Position numbers and translations under genes: made by a program
NCBI RefSeq assembly: GCF_002967765.1
Contig: NZ_PUHY01000005.1
Span: forward strand, 248,001-312,000
DNA: 64,000 bases
DNA from: Blastopirellula marina
GTDB taxonomy: Bacteria; Planctomycetota; Planctomycetia; Pirellulales; Pirellulaceae
Direction: 5' to 3'
The notes under the pieces: model-generated
The model's database searches: none
Seen by the model: the letters and a program-made list of their open reading frames with translations, nothing else
Told to the model about the DNA's origin: nothing
Part shown: in pieces, positions 28,353 through 38,692 of the stretch
Numbering within the stretch: position 1 is the stretch's first letter
Layout: each line of letters begins with the position of its first letter

Positions 28353-30851
28353 ATGGCAATCGCGCCTGCACCTACGAAAGTTGCTCCTGCTCACGCCGAG
28401 TGCACGCACTGTGGGCTACCGGTGCCTGCCGAACTGCGATCCGCTGCGCGTGAAGAGCAGTTCTGCTGCCATGGGTGCGAGACGGCTTACTTGATTCTGC
28501 AAGAGGATCAAGAACTGCTCGAGTCGCTGCAGGCCCGGCGTGAGGCCAGCGCAACGGCGCGACGAGAATTGCAGAACTACACTTACCTCGATCATCCTTC
28601 CTTCTTCGAGACTCATTGCCGTGAACGGGATAGCGGTGTCGTGCAGACCCGTTTCCTGTTGGAAGGAATCTTGTGTGCCAGCTGTGTGTTTGCGGTTGAA
28701 AAGCTGCCTCGTTTTCTGCCCGGCGTGATCAACGCCCAGATGAACCTGACGACGTCGCAAGCCACCATCGAATGGCGCCCCGATGCCGTGGCACTTTCCG
28801 ATATTGCCCGCACCCTCGACCGGCTCGGCTACCCACCGCATCCCGTAACGGAAGATGGCCAAGAGCGACTTGAACGAGAGGAATCGCATCGTCAATTGAT
28901 TCGCCTGGCGGTTGCCGGGGCTTGTGCCGGTAACACGATGCTGATTGCTGTGACGCTTTACCTCGGCTTCTTTAGTGGGATGAGCAGCGAGTTCCTCCAC
29001 CTATTTCGCTGGACTAGTGCCGGCATCGCGATGGTTTGCCTGGTGTGGCCAGGTTCAGTCTTCTTTCGTGGAGCGTGGCAAGCGTTTCGGTCCGGGACGC
29101 CCCATATGGATTTGCCGGTTGCCCTTGGCTTGGCTGCTGGAGCAATCATGGGCTTGGTGAATACCTTCTTAGGACGAGGCGAGATTTACTTCGACTCGTT
29201 GACTGTTTTGATCTTTCTGCTTCTGGTGGGACGCTATCTGCAATACGCGCAGCAGCGACGTGCCATTCATAAGATTTCGTTACTAAAAACCCTCTTACCC
29301 CGATCTGTCTTTCGCCTGGTTGCCCAAAACCTGGATGCGGAAGACGAATCGATTCCTCTAGAAGCAGTTCGACCAGGTGATTGGATCCGTCTTCGGGCTG
29401 GGGACGTGGTTCCCACAGATGGGACGATCGTCGACGGTACGTCCCTGGTCGATCAATCTATGCTAACCGGCGAGTCGCGTGGCGTGCCGGTGGCGGTGGG
29501 GGACCGTGTCCTGAGCGGTGCCACCAACATGACCGGTCCCTTGGTCATCGAAACCGAGTCGACCGGCAATGAAACGCGGCTGAGCAAGATCTTCGAATTG
29601 GTCGAAGATGGTCTCCGGAGTAAAACGCCAATTGTGCAGTTCGCTAACTGGATTGGTGGCTACTTTGTGATTGCCGTGCTGTGGCTGGCTTTGATCACGG
29701 TGGCCATCTGGGCATCCACCGATTGGGAGCTGGCCATCAACCACGCGATGGCATTGTTAATCGTGGCTTGTCCCTGTGCATTAGGGCTCGCCACGCCGTT
29801 CACGGTCGCGATCGCGCAAGGTCGAGCCGCCTCGCGTGGTATTTTGATTAAGTCGGGAGATGTCTTTGAACGTTTGGCCCGCCCCGGGATCATATGGCTC
29901 GATAAAACCGGCACGTTAACGCAAGGGCGAATGCAAGTCGTTACGCTATCGGGGGAGGAAAGCGTAATGCCGATGGTCGCTCTGATGGAACGCAGTGTCA
30001 TTCATCCGATCGCCGAGGCGATCACTCGGAAATATGCCGCCGCGACCGACGTGAACGTGACTGAGTTCGAGTCGATCCCGGGCGTCGGCCTCACAGCCCG
30101 CCTCGATGGAAAGCTTTATCAGGTTGGTTCCGAACGAATCTTGGTCGAGCGATCGATCGACATCTCCGACATGCTTTGGACGCAGCTGACCAAGTACCAG
30201 GCCGACGGCTACTCGATTGTCGTGGTTGTGCGAGAAAGGGAGGTGGTGACCGTTTGTGCCCTGGGAGATCAAATTCGTCCCGATGCTAAATCGACCATCG
30301 ATCAGTTGAAAACGTTAGGCTGGCAGGTCGGCATGCTTTCAGGCGATCACCAACAAGTTGCCGACAGCGTCGGTCGAGCGATTGGAATTTCTTCCAAGCT
30401 GACGATGGGCGATCTCTCGCCAGAGGACAAATTGGCCATCATTCAGCAGTCTTCTGCTCAGCAAACCGTCGTGATGGTCGGGGACGGGGTGAATGATAGC
30501 ATCGCTCTGGCCACCGCTTCGGTCGGAATTGCTGTGGATGGGGGTGCGGAGGTCAGTTTGAAAGCGGCTAACGTCTACCTGACCCAACATGGCATCAGTC
30601 CAATTCTGGAAGTGATCGCGGGATCAAAGCAAACCTTACGAACCATTCATCGTAACTTCGCCGTCTCGTTAAGTTACAACGCTGCTGCGGTGCTACTATG
30701 CATGCTCGGACTTATCAACCCGATTGTCGCGGCCGTGCTGATGCCGCTTAGCTCTTTGACTGTCCTGGCAATCTCGGCTTCCAACGGAGCGTTTTCGCGA
30801 ACGAAATCGCCAATCAAGAACGAATCTCTAACCCAACCGGCACTGACATGA
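28353..30851 (+). CDS. ccoI: Copper-translocating P-type ATPase CcoI (FixI/CopA2 type)
   Basis: 832 residues. An N-terminal Cys-rich metal-binding domain (CTHCGLPVP, then [13 protein letters not shown], residues 16-50) precedes an HMA-like domain with [14 protein letters not shown]. The P1B ATPase core follows: eight spans, the actuator motif TGES, the membrane metal site C473-P474-C475 and phosphorylated D517 (DKTGTLT). A hinge GDGVNDS completes the nucleotide domain. CcoI-type pumps export Cu(I) slowly to supply the periplasmic CuB site of cbb3 oxidase rather than to detoxify copper. The N-terminal PF12156-like domain and the setting between the TauE-like gene and ccoS support this subtype. 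The stop overlaps the ccoS start (ATGA). Confidence 0.95.
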   Translation: MAIAPAPTKVAPAHAECTHCGLPVPAELRSAAREEQFCCHGCETAYLILQEDQELLESLQARREASATARRELQNYTYLDHPSFFETHCRERDSGVVQTRFLLEGILCASCVFAVEKLPRFLPGVINAQMNLTTSQATIEWRPDAVALSDIARTLDRLGYPPHPVTEDGQERLEREESHRQLIRLAVAGACAGNTMLIAVTLYLGFFSGMSSEFLHLFRWTSAGIAMVCLVWPGSVFFRGAWQAFRSGTPHMDLPVALGLAAGAIMGLVNTFLGRGEIYFDSLTVLIFLLLVGRYLQYAQQRRAIHKISLLKTLLPRSVFRLVAQNLDAEDESIPLEAVRPGDWIRLRAGDVVPTDGTIVDGTSLVDQSMLTGESRGVPVAVGDRVLSGATNMTGPLVIETESTGNETRLSKIFELVEDGLRSKTPIVQFANWIGGYFVIAVLWLALITVAIWASTDWELAINHAMALLIVACPCALGLATPFTVAIAQGRAASRGILIKSGDVFERLARPGIIWLDKTGTLTQGRMQVVTLSGEESVMPMVALMERSVIHPIAEAITRKYAAATDVNVTEFESIPGVGLTARLDGKLYQVGSERILVERSIDISDMLWTQLTKYQADGYSIVVVVREREVVTVCALGDQIRPDAKSTIDQLKTLGWQVGMLSGDHQQVADSVGRAIGISSKLTMGDLSPEDKLAIIQQSSAQQTVVMVGDGVNDSIALATASVGIAVDGGAEVSLKAANVYLTQHGISPILEVIAGSKQTLRTIHRNFAVSLSYNAAAVLLCMLGLINPIVAAVLMPLSSLTVLAISASNGAFSRTKSPIKNESLTQPALT

Positions 30852-31009
30852 GCGTCATCTACATCGCCCTTCCGATCGCTCTTTTTCTAGCAGGCCTTGC
30901 CGTGGCCGCGTTCGTGTGGTGTACGCGACAAGGACAATTCGACGATCTGGAAACGCCAGCCGTGCGAATTCTGCAAGAAGATCGTGTCGTGAGAAAGAAA
31001 CACTCTTAG
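30848..31009 (+). CDS. ccoS: cbb3 oxidase maturation protein CcoS
   Basis: 53 residues. There is one membrane span (residues 4-25), then the diagnostic motif [13 protein letters not shown] of CcoS, then a basic tail (DRVVRKKHS). CcoS is needed for cofactor insertion into cbb3 oxidase. Its ATG overlaps the ccoI stop in an ATGA, so it is the last coupled gene of the operon. Confidence 0.93.
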   Translation: MSVIYIALPIALFLAGLAVAAFVWCTRQGQFDDLETPAVRILQEDRVVRKKHS

Positions 31010-31136
31010 CCGATCTGAGAAATTCAACAGGCTGCTAGGCGAACTTCATTGGGAATTCGTACATGTTGCATGCTAGAATGAGCCGCGCCGACGTGGCCAG
31101 TCCCCGCATGCCGTATTCCCGATCGAGGCGCCCCCG

Positions 31137-34100
31137 ATGTCGATCGCTCCTTTCTTGCTGACGAATGTCCCTCAGCTTTCCCTCTCCAGCGCCAAGCAGC
31201 GCGGGATGGTAGCTGTGCTGACTTTGGTGCTGCTTGCTGCTTGTCCGCTTCATGCGCAGCGTCCAAAGCCCATGCTCCGCCGCCCAGGGAAGCCGGATAT
31301 CAACACCAAAATCACCGAGCCGAAAGTCGTGCGGGTCGTCAGTGATGAAAACAAACCTCTCGCCGATGCCGAGGTCCGCATCGGGTGGTGGGAAGATGCC
31401 GATGGGGACTTACTCCTCCGGGCCATTCTTGATCCACCGAAGACCAATGCGGAGGGCAAGGTCCTGATCTCGGTACCTCAAGGAGCGGTCCGCGCACAAA
31501 TCTCAGCCGTCGCACCTGGCTACGCATCCGCAGGCACGCAGTATTCTCTCTCTGGCGAGCCGAAGATTGTTCTCAGCAAAGGACAAATCGTGCGTGTATT
31601 GGCCGTCGATGCGGAAGATAAGCCTATTGAAGATGCGATTCCCTTGTTGGAGCGTTCCCGCGTCTGGCCGCGCGAATTCAAGCCAGAGGAAGGTTCACCG
31701 GGCGTGTTTGTTTCACCGGTGGTCGATCTCGATCGACGCTGGATGCGGGTTGTTGATGCCAACGGAGACGGGCCGACACGCTACAGCGAGTTGATCGATA
31801 TCCGCAATCCCCCCAACTTCGACGAACAAGGGAACATCGTGGCCGTGTTGCGGCCTGGGGTTTCTTTAAAGGGGCGTCTTGACGATTCGGTCCCTCGCCC
31901 TGTTAGCGGCGGTTGTGTTGAACTCTACATTCGGGAAGGCGAAGGACATCGTATCGAACGCAATAGCTGGACGTGGCAAGACACGGCCGAAGTCGCGTCG
32001 GATGGAACCTTCACGTTTGAATCGCTGCCCACCGGCGGCCACGTGCAATTGGTCGCCTTGGTCGATGGTTATCAGTCAAAGCGTCCCACTGCTGAAAGTC
32101 TGGCCAATTATCTATTCGAGCACGATGCGGGCGAGACCAAGCTAATCGGTTCGATGACGGAACGGAACGACGCGTTCTGGCCGCAGCTCTTTCCGCTGCC
32201 ACTCGACCAGGAAAGAATTGACGTTGAGTTGGCATGTGTCCCGACAGCGGATGCTCGGATTCGCGTAGTCGATGCGATCGGTCAGCCCATTTCAAAGGCA
32301 TCGATTCGCTTCAACCCGAACGGTTACTTCCTCGGTGGCGAACTCTTTATCCCGGGTACGGAAGGCTTTGCAGAGGCCGCGCGGTTGGGAGAAAGTCGCG
32401 AGAAGCTAAGCAATATTCGTAAATGGGCAACTGCCGCCTATCTGAACGTAACGACGAACGATCAAGGAATCGCAACGGTAAGCTCATTGGCAAGCGATAC
32501 ACGACAAACCTTCGATGTCGAAGCAGATGGCTATCAGTTGCCAGTCTACCCAAGTTCGAGCAAAGATTATCCTTCTCGCTACGCAACGCTTGATGTCGCC
32601 CCTGGAGAAACCACTCCTCGTACCGTTACGCTGGAAAAGGTGCGGGCGACCGGTCCGCGCGAACTTACGGTACTCGACAGCCAAGGTCAACCGCTTGACG
32701 GAATTGAAGTGATCATCACCGACGTGGCCCTGGAAGATGCCGAAGACGAATGGTATCTCTGGTCGGTGGCTCGCATGGGCGAAGTGGTTTCGGCAGCATC
32801 GACTGAAGGTGGAAGAATCCAATTTACCACTCCGCTGGAATTGGATGGAAAAAGGATTTCCCGGCTCAAGCTCTTCCTGAAAGGCAACGTGGGCCGTCGT
32901 GCGTCGGTATTCGGCGAACGCCTTGAGATTCCAGTCCGCGATGATGGACGCGTGATTGTCTTAACCGTTTCGGAAGACCCTCCACGGGACGAACATTCGT
33001 ACCGCAAGGTTGGTGCTCGCTACGTACGTCCCGAAGAGGTCATCGATCAATCTCCCAAACAACTCCTCGAACGATTGGTACAATTGCCGACCTTGATCGT
33101 GCTGAAGCAGCTCTTGGCAACCGCCAACTTTACCAGCGCCACGCCGATCGAATTGGAGCCTCGCTGCAATTCGCTGAAACTAAGCGATCGGACAACCGTT
33201 GAACTGGTTGAGACGGAACAAGGTCCACGCGTGGTTGTACTTTGTCGCGTTCAACCTGCCGGAGCACCTCCGGCTGAGCGAACCAGCCAGTTGCCGGAAG
33301 CAGCGTTCGTGTTCGATGCCAAGGATGCATCGCTGAAAGGCATGGTCGGTGGCTGGAGCTCTGGAAAGGGCCATCCGTGTGATCTCAGTTTGACCGACTT
33401 GGGGCCCAGGGGTGACTATTTCTTTCAGGTTACCGCGTCGGACGAGAACGGTCCTTACTCGCAGCTGCAGCAATGGACCCTCGTCGGCCAACTCGATTCC
33501 CCTGCCCTGACTGTTTTCTCGCACCGCCGCGATCCCGCATGGAGCGCAGACTCGTACCAGACGGATAAGCTGTCAGCCGAGTTTGGTTATCTGGAGTATT
33601 CGGGTACCAAGAGTAAGCGTGGCCGCGACGAGCCCGGTTGGCTTGAAAGCGGAGCAAAGGTTCCGCGCAAGATCTTCTGGGATGGGCGACAAAACAAGTT
33701 CATCGGTTTGCCGGAATTGTGGGTCGAATCCGAGCCTCTATACAAGGTTGATATCGAGCGGTCCTCGGCGTTTGAACCCCTGAAAGTCTCTCCTGACGAT
33801 ATCGTGGCAGGTGGTGGACGTCGCAGCTACGAGAATTGGCACGCCTGGGATGTCGCGATTCCATCGGGTGAACCCGCGCAACTGAAACTATTGCTAGTCA
33901 ATAAGGATGATGACGGGAAGGAACAAGTCGTCAAAGAACTCTCTTCGTGGCCGCTTGCTAGTGGCCTGCACTTTGTCCAACTCAATGTGACTAACGGTCA
34001 AGACGACGCCAAAATCGAACTACGTCCCTTTGCCGTCGAGGGAGCGGTCGATCAGAAGTTCACCGTTCCGCAAATTTTGTTGGACGTGCCCAACTCGGTT

Positions 34101-34205
34101 TCTCAAACCGCCGTGCTGCGAGCGGCAGAAAAGCAGCTCGATCTACTACGCTATGCCACCCAAGACGAAGGGGTGACCCTTGTTTGGCGACTGAACCGAA
34201 ACTGA
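31137..34205 (+). CDS. Large exported protein with carboxypeptidase-regulatory-like domains
   Basis: 1,022 residues. A hydrophobic segment at 24-41 ends in LAAC, which fits a lipobox, so the protein may be a lipoprotein. An alternative start at 31206 would place this signal at the very N-terminus. Several Ig-like repeats of the CarboxypepD-regulatory/transthyretin type recur (KVVRVVSDENKPLADAEVRIGW, ADARIRVVDAIGQPISKASIRFN, RELTVLDSQGQPLDGIEVII), a pattern of surface proteins. From about residue 630 the sequence is less repetitive, with no enzyme motif. It is the first gene after ccoS with a 127-bp gap, and I see no link to the oxidase. The function is unknown. Confidence 0.75.
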   Translation: MSIAPFLLTNVPQLSLSSAKQRGMVAVLTLVLLAACPLHAQRPKPMLRRPGKPDINTKITEPKVVRVVSDENKPLADAEVRIGWWEDADGDLLLRAILDPPKTNAEGKVLISVPQGAVRAQISAVAPGYASAGTQYSLSGEPKIVLSKGQIVRVLAVDAEDKPIEDAIPLLERSRVWPREFKPEEGSPGVFVSPVVDLDRRWMRVVDANGDGPTRYSELIDIRNPPNFDEQGNIVAVLRPGVSLKGRLDDSVPRPVSGGCVELYIREGEGHRIERNSWTWQDTAEVASDGTFTFESLPTGGHVQLVALVDGYQSKRPTAESLANYLFEHDAGETKLIGSMTERNDAFWPQLFPLPLDQERIDVELACVPTADARIRVVDAIGQPISKASIRFNPNGYFLGGELFIPGTEGFAEAARLGESREKLSNIRKWATAAYLNVTTNDQGIATVSSLASDTRQTFDVEADGYQLPVYPSSSKDYPSRYATLDVAPGETTPRTVTLEKVRATGPRELTVLDSQGQPLDGIEVIITDVALEDAEDEWYLWSVARMGEVVSAASTEGGRIQFTTPLELDGKRISRLKLFLKGNVGRRASVFGERLEIPVRDDGRVIVLTVSEDPPRDEHSYRKVGARYVRPEEVIDQSPKQLLERLVQLPTLIVLKQLLATANFTSATPIELEPRCNSLKLSDRTTVELVETEQGPRVVVLCRVQPAGAPPAERTSQLPEAAFVFDAKDASLKGMVGGWSSGKGHPCDLSLTDLGPRGDYFFQVTASDENGPYSQLQQWTLVGQLDSPALTVFSHRRDPAWSADSYQTDKLSAEFGYLEYSGTKSKRGRDEPGWLESGAKVPRKIFWDGRQNKFIGLPELWVESEPLYKVDIERSSAFEPLKVSPDDIVAGGGRRSYENWHAWDVAIPSGEPAQLKLLLVNKDDDGKEQVVKELSSWPLASGLHFVQLNVTNGQDDAKIELRPFAVEGAVDQKFTVPQILLDVPNSVSQTAVLRAAEKQLDLLRYATQDEGVTLVWRLNRN

Positions 34206-34364
34206 ACCACTGCTTTAGTTTTTGTCATTGGGCGAGCGCCGGTTGCCACGGGTTAATCGGTGAATTCTATTTGCTCCGCTGTAGCATTACGCGCAGAAAC
34301 TCGCTGGTTACCGACTTATTCGAGTGGTAATAAACAGTCCGAGAGAATTAACAGCGAGATGTGC

Positions 34365-34385
34365 ATTTTGACAAATTGTCAAAAT
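34365..34385. promoter_or_regulatory. Perfect 21-bp palindrome upstream of the DUF1559 gene
   Basis: The left arm is ATTTTGACAA (34365-34374), the centre A (34375), the right arm TTGTCAAAAT (34376-34385). It contains TTGACA on both strands and lies 193 bp before the DUF1559 start, in an otherwise A/T-rich 370-bp gap. This is a probable operator for a dimeric repressor; the regulator is unknown. Confidence 0.5.
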
Positions 34386-34577
34386 TCGGCGTCAGCTTTG
34401 TGGATTATCACAAAGACAAAAGGTGATCTTTTAAGAAAAATCGAACTACCCAATAAAACATGATTTCGTTTTTCAGCGACGTTATCTGCCCCATCATGCC
34501 GTTGCATCGTGCCCCAACACGGATGCTCGAATTTGTATTTATCCATTCTCGCATGATTCTCTTGGGAGTATTGCACG

Positions 34578-35642
34578 ATGTCGTTTCGTTCCCCGGTCGC
34601 CTCGCGGCGGCACGCATTCACCTTGGTGGAACTCTTGGTGGTGATCGCCATTATTGGTGTGTTGATTGCCCTGCTCTTGCCCGCCGTTCAACAAGCTCGT
34701 GAAGCCGCACGCAGAATGTCGTGCAGCAACAACATGAAGCAGATGGGTCTGGCGATTCATAACTATCACGATACTTATCGCGCGTTCCCGCCGATCGGTA
34801 TTGGAGAAGTGTACAACCCCAGCGGTTGGTCGAGGCAAGCTTCGTGGATGGCGAGAATCTTGCCGTTCATCGAACAGAAGGCCGCCTACGATTTAGCGAA
34901 CCTCCCCGATAGCACATACGACAACGTGGATGCAGGTTGGGCGGCGCCGGCGCGCGGATGGAAAGCACTAGCTCAAACTCGTGTCGAAGGGTACTGGTGC
35001 CCTTCGAGTCCTTTGAAGCAAACTGCCAGCTATCCGACTACGGGAGCAACCCAAGGTCTTGGTGCGCCGGCGACCATCGATATCCAAATCCCAGACTACG
35101 CGGCCAACGGTGGTTCGGTGTACAAGGGAGGAACTACCTCGACGTTCAGCGACAAACAGGCCTGGGGTTGGGGTGGTTACATTGCTGACAACGGTGCCCT
35201 GGGAATTATCTATCGAAAAGACGTCAATCCTCCGTTTCCGGGACAGCAAACCTCGTTTGCCGTTCTCACCGACGGATCGAGTAATACCATCATGGTTGGC
35301 GAACAGTCGAATTTTCTGAACAAGACTCACGACGCACGCGCTGGACTGGTTAATGGTGGCTTTTGGTCGTGTGGCTCCGGAACCGACAGCAACATTCTGA
35401 ACAATTACACGGCCACTCTTTATCCAATTAACGCGGTGAATGTTGCCTGGATGGCCATGGCTCCTGACTGGGGACTCGATACGTATGTTTTCAATAACAC
35501 GGCGTTTCGTTCGGCGCATCCTGGTGGTGCTCAGTTCACCATGGCCGATGGATCATCCCGATTCATCTCGGAAACGATTAACTTCGCTACATACACGGCG
35601 CTGATGGATCGAGCCGATGGTGTGCCGGTCGGCGAATTCTAA
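34578..35642 (+). CDS. DUF1559 protein with prepilin-type N-terminus
   Basis: 354 residues. The N-terminus is a class III/pseudopilin methylation signal, RRHAFTLVELLVVIAIIGVLIALLLPAVQQAREAARR cut before F14 in family terms, followed by SCSNNMKQMGLAIHNYHDTYRAFP, the DUF1559 (SBP_bac_10-like) signature. The C-terminal landmark HPGGAQFTMADGSSRFISETI is also typical. These proteins are hugely expanded in Planctomycetes and are presumed pilus-like or surface-fibre components; no function is proven. The gene is followed 96 bp later by a small lipoprotein with a transthyretin-like domain, its usual partner. Confidence 0.92.
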   Translation: MSFRSPVASRRHAFTLVELLVVIAIIGVLIALLLPAVQQAREAARRMSCSNNMKQMGLAIHNYHDTYRAFPPIGIGEVYNPSGWSRQASWMARILPFIEQKAAYDLANLPDSTYDNVDAGWAAPARGWKALAQTRVEGYWCPSSPLKQTASYPTTGATQGLGAPATIDIQIPDYAANGGSVYKGGTTSTFSDKQAWGWGGYIADNGALGIIYRKDVNPPFPGQQTSFAVLTDGSSNTIMVGEQSNFLNKTHDARAGLVNGGFWSCGSGTDSNILNNYTATLYPINAVNVAWMAMAPDWGLDTYVFNNTAFRSAHPGGAQFTMADGSSRFISETINFATYTALMDRADGVPVGEF

Positions 35643-35738
35643 ATCGCCTCGCAGAAATGGATATCCTTGCGACCCGATATTTGGTCTGGTCGCATCGGGT
35701 CCAAAATTCACAGCCACTTAACCGAATGGATAGTAATA

Positions 35739-36155
35739 ATGAGCAGATTTTATTCCTGGTCGGCCGCTGGTTTTTGCCTGGTCGTTCTGTTTGCATGCCA
35801 GGGGTGCTTTGGTGGAAGCGGCGTTCCGTTGGCTGACGTGGAAGGCGTTGTTACCAAAGATGGAAAGCCTGTCGCTGCTGCCACTGTTGTGTTTAATCCG
35901 AGTGAAGGACGGCCTTCGAGCGGCACCACGGACGAAAAAGGAACGTTCCATCTGCAGTTTACCGAGGACTACGATGGAGCCGTTTTAGGGACACATAACG
36001 TCACCATCAGTCTGCCAGGCAACAGCGCACCAACAGGCCCGGTTGCTTCTGGAACGCGTCCACAACGACCTAAGGGATCCGGAATTGAAGAATTCAAATG
36101 GCCGGAACCTGTCACCGTCGAGAAGTCGGGAAACCAGTTTACCTTCGACCTGTAA
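35739..36155 (+). CDS. Small transthyretin/carboxypeptidase-regulatory-like lipoprotein
   Basis: 138 residues from the ATG at 35739; an upstream in-frame start at 35667 adds 24 residues with no signal. Residues 1-22 are a lipoprotein signal (SAAGFCLVVLFACQGC), with Cys at the predicted cleavage point, though either of two nearby cysteines could be the lipidated one. The rest is one Ig-like domain (PLADVEGVVTKDGKPVAAATVVFNP, TTDEKGTFHLQF, GTHNVTISLPG). Such lipoproteins routinely follow DUF1559 genes in this phylum. The role is probably structural at the cell surface. Confidence 0.85.
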   Translation: MSRFYSWSAAGFCLVVLFACQGCFGGSGVPLADVEGVVTKDGKPVAAATVVFNPSEGRPSSGTTDEKGTFHLQFTEDYDGAVLGTHNVTISLPGNSAPTGPVASGTRPQRPKGSGIEEFKWPEPVTVEKSGNQFTFDL

Positions 36156-36216
36156 ACATCCGTTCGCTTGAGCCGTCTAATGTGGCTCGCAAGCGACAAT
36201 ACAAGTGCTGGGTGAT

Positions 36217-36254
36217 GGCGCGAGGCAGGCTGCTGGCATTGTCTGTCTCGCGCC
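36217..36254 (+). terminator. Terminator hairpin between convergent genes
   Basis: Arms GGCGCGAGGCAG (36217-36228) and CTGTCTCGCGCC (36243-36254) pair over 12 positions with one G-T wobble around a 14-nt loop. TTCCCATTTTG follows on the plus strand. It ends the DUF1559/lipoprotein unit. Confidence 0.7.
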
Positions 36255-36274
36255 TTCCCATTTTGACTGGTCAG

Positions 36275-38692
36275 CTACTTACCGGGGAACGTTTGCTCGA
36301 CAAACTTTTGATCTGCCTCGCTTAAGCGTGACATCGGTAGCGTGAAGCCGCGTCCATCTTCTGTCTCGACACGGATAAGCTCGCCAACCCTCTTCAACAG
36401 CCGAGCCGTCATCGTCCGTCCGTCGGAATCGGTCCACGTTCGCATGCCGTTTTCACCCGGCATCGACACCAGAACCTCTTGTTCGGTCACCTTTGGTTCG
36501 GGCATCGCTTCGTTCGATTCGGGAACTTGGGCGACCGGTTCTGACGTTTCCGGTGATTCGCTGCGTGCTGCGTTACGCGTTGGGGGATCGACAATATGAA
36601 TAGGAATGAGGCCAGTTAGAAGGGGAAACCCAGTACCCTGGGGATTGTCCGAGACACGAATATTGAAGTGCAAAAACTCAGAAACGGACTCGGGTACCTT
36701 CCAACGAACTCGAACTCTTTTTTCGTCGAATTGCATATCACGAAGACTTCCATCGAGTGCCGTAAACTTCGGATAAATCTTGCTGCTAGCGCGGATCTCG
36801 AACTCGGCTTGGAAGGTCTTTCCGCGAAGAGCTCGCAGTGTGGGCTGATGTAACATGTAGCAATAGTCCACACCCTGTTGTTGAAGGTATTGCTTCAGAT
36901 TGAAGTCGCGGAACACGACGTGGTGATTCGTGCGCGGGATGGTGATGATGGTATTGAGCGATTCGATGAAGTTAATCCGCTCGGTCGGCATCAAGTCTCC
37001 GTCACCCCACCTTGCTGAAAATGGAAACGAGTGATCATCGGTGAAGTCGAGGTCAGTCAACGTGGCCAAGGCACTTTTCGACGGATCAAGAGCGACGTTC
37101 TCGCGTTGAGGTAAAAGCGAAACTGCAGCATCGATCGCGGTGAAACCGTTGTGTGGCGTGGTCTCTTTCACAATCAACTGGTAGTTGCCACAGTACGACG
37201 GACAAACCGTCTGGGGCCAGATTCCTTCCGGACCAAATTGAAATGAGCCGCCGTTGTCACCTCGATCATGCGGGACATAAATGATTGCTTGCTTACCAAA
37301 CACCTGAATTGAATAGCTGGAAGTCGTGGAGGTCGGCGTCATTTGCGTGATCATGCCATACATCACGCCGGTCGCGTCGGCACGAATGCCGTTCACCTTA
37401 TGTACCGGCAAAGGGTTTTTCTCTGGCTGAACGACCTCGATATCGATCTTTTCAAGCGTTTGAGGATCGAGGAATTCGATGATCGAAGCGAACTCTGGAT
37501 CTTGGCGAATCGTCAGTAGTTTGTCAGTCGCCGATCCACCCATGGTAAGATGCTCCAGGATCGCGTCTTCCGGAATGTCTTTGGCGGTAACGATTTTAAA
37601 CGTCTCGAAGCTGCGGCTATGAAGCTTCCGCTGCTCAGGGTAGTAGATGACAAAGTGGTCGCGACCCGCCGTAAGCAACAGGCGTTCATCAGCGACAGGT
37701 ATCTCGCTCACAATCGCTCGTTGAGGAACATCCAAGACCTGTACGAGTTGCTCTCCACGATTATGCAGAACGAGGAACTTTCCATCGCCGCCTAGGACGG
37801 CTCGTTCGATGTTTCCACCGACGTCGACCTGTGTTTCTCCTTCGATGGGAGGCCGCGGCTGGAAGACGCTCGGACGAATTCCAGGCGAAGTTGTTAGTGC
37901 GCGGGGCTCTGCATTCTCGTCGAGAGAAATCGGATCGACAAAGACTTGAAAGTTGCTAATCGTAAATGCAACCTCTCCTCGTCCGAACAAATAAAACTGT
38001 CGCGGCCAGGGCTTCTCTTCCGGCGTGTGGGCTAGGGTCTTGCAAAGATGCCCGTCGAATTTCAAAGAGGCATTCGTCGGACCGAAGGCGAACTCGAAGT
38101 CGTGTGGCTTCCCATCGGCGATATTCGCCGTTGCCGGAATGACGATTTCCAGCTTCCCCTTACTAGTATCCAAGGTCCCCGCTGCCCAGGTTACTTTCTT
38201 AATGTCGGAGGGAACTTCGTCGAGTGCCACTGTGAAGCGAACAACAAACTGGCGACGGAGTACCGGTCGAAAACGAAACAGCGATTCGCCGTGCAGTACA
38301 GAAAAACGGATGCCTTCATCTTTCGTTTGCGTTGTGCGTGTCGTTAGGGGGATTTCTTTGACCAGGGAGTCAGGTTGGGCCGAAGCAATCCAGTCATCGA
38401 TATTTAACCCGTCCATCGCAACGAGATTTGCGGGAATGGGATCGGGGACGTTGGCCGTGACGGTCGGCGTTGCTGCTGGTTGGGGCAAATTGCCGGATGT
38501 GTTCCCTAAGACCTTGGATTCTTGCTGATCCGTCGTCGCCGCGGGATCATTATCGGAAGGGGACGTTGCCGCAGTTTGGTTCGTCAAAGAAGGGGAATTG
38601 GTGGCTGCCGGCGTGGCAGGAGATGCGTCTTGATCGCATCCCACAAGCATGGCGACAACAATTAACAGCGTCACAGAAGTCGAAGTTTTCAT
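36275..38692 (-). CDS. SHD1-domain lipoprotein (first paralogue)
   Basis: 805 residues. Residues 1-19 are a lipoprotein signal ending LVGC, followed by an Ala/Thr/Pro/Ser-rich linker of about 60 residues. A lectin/LamG-like region (about 95-240) and a beta-propeller-like part with short repeats (about 270-560) follow. A cadherin-like segment comes next. The last 55 residues form an SHD1 (SLA1 homology 1) domain: MRTWTDSDGRTMTARLLKRV, EDGRGFTLPMSRLSEADQKFVE. SHD1 domains are common in planctomycete exported proteins and are thought to bind proteins. The start overlaps the stop of the neighbouring paralogue by 4 bp (ATGA), so they are translationally coupled. Confidence 0.8.
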   Translation of the reverse strand: MKTSTSVTLLIVVAMLVGCDQDASPATPAATNSPSLTNQTAATSPSDNDPAATTDQQESKVLGNTSGNLPQPAATPTVTANVPDPIPANLVAMDGLNIDDWIASAQPDSLVKEIPLTTRTTQTKDEGIRFSVLHGESLFRFRPVLRRQFVVRFTVALDEVPSDIKKVTWAAGTLDTSKGKLEIVIPATANIADGKPHDFEFAFGPTNASLKFDGHLCKTLAHTPEEKPWPRQFYLFGRGEVAFTISNFQVFVDPISLDENAEPRALTTSPGIRPSVFQPRPPIEGETQVDVGGNIERAVLGGDGKFLVLHNRGEQLVQVLDVPQRAIVSEIPVADERLLLTAGRDHFVIYYPEQRKLHSRSFETFKIVTAKDIPEDAILEHLTMGGSATDKLLTIRQDPEFASIIEFLDPQTLEKIDIEVVQPEKNPLPVHKVNGIRADATGVMYGMITQMTPTSTTSSYSIQVFGKQAIIYVPHDRGDNGGSFQFGPEGIWPQTVCPSYCGNYQLIVKETTPHNGFTAIDAAVSLLPQRENVALDPSKSALATLTDLDFTDDHSFPFSARWGDGDLMPTERINFIESLNTIITIPRTNHHVVFRDFNLKQYLQQQGVDYCYMLHQPTLRALRGKTFQAEFEIRASSKIYPKFTALDGSLRDMQFDEKRVRVRWKVPESVSEFLHFNIRVSDNPQGTGFPLLTGLIPIHIVDPPTRNAARSESPETSEPVAQVPESNEAMPEPKVTEQEVLVSMPGENGMRTWTDSDGRTMTARLLKRVGELIRVETEDGRGFTLPMSRLSEADQKFVEQTFPGK

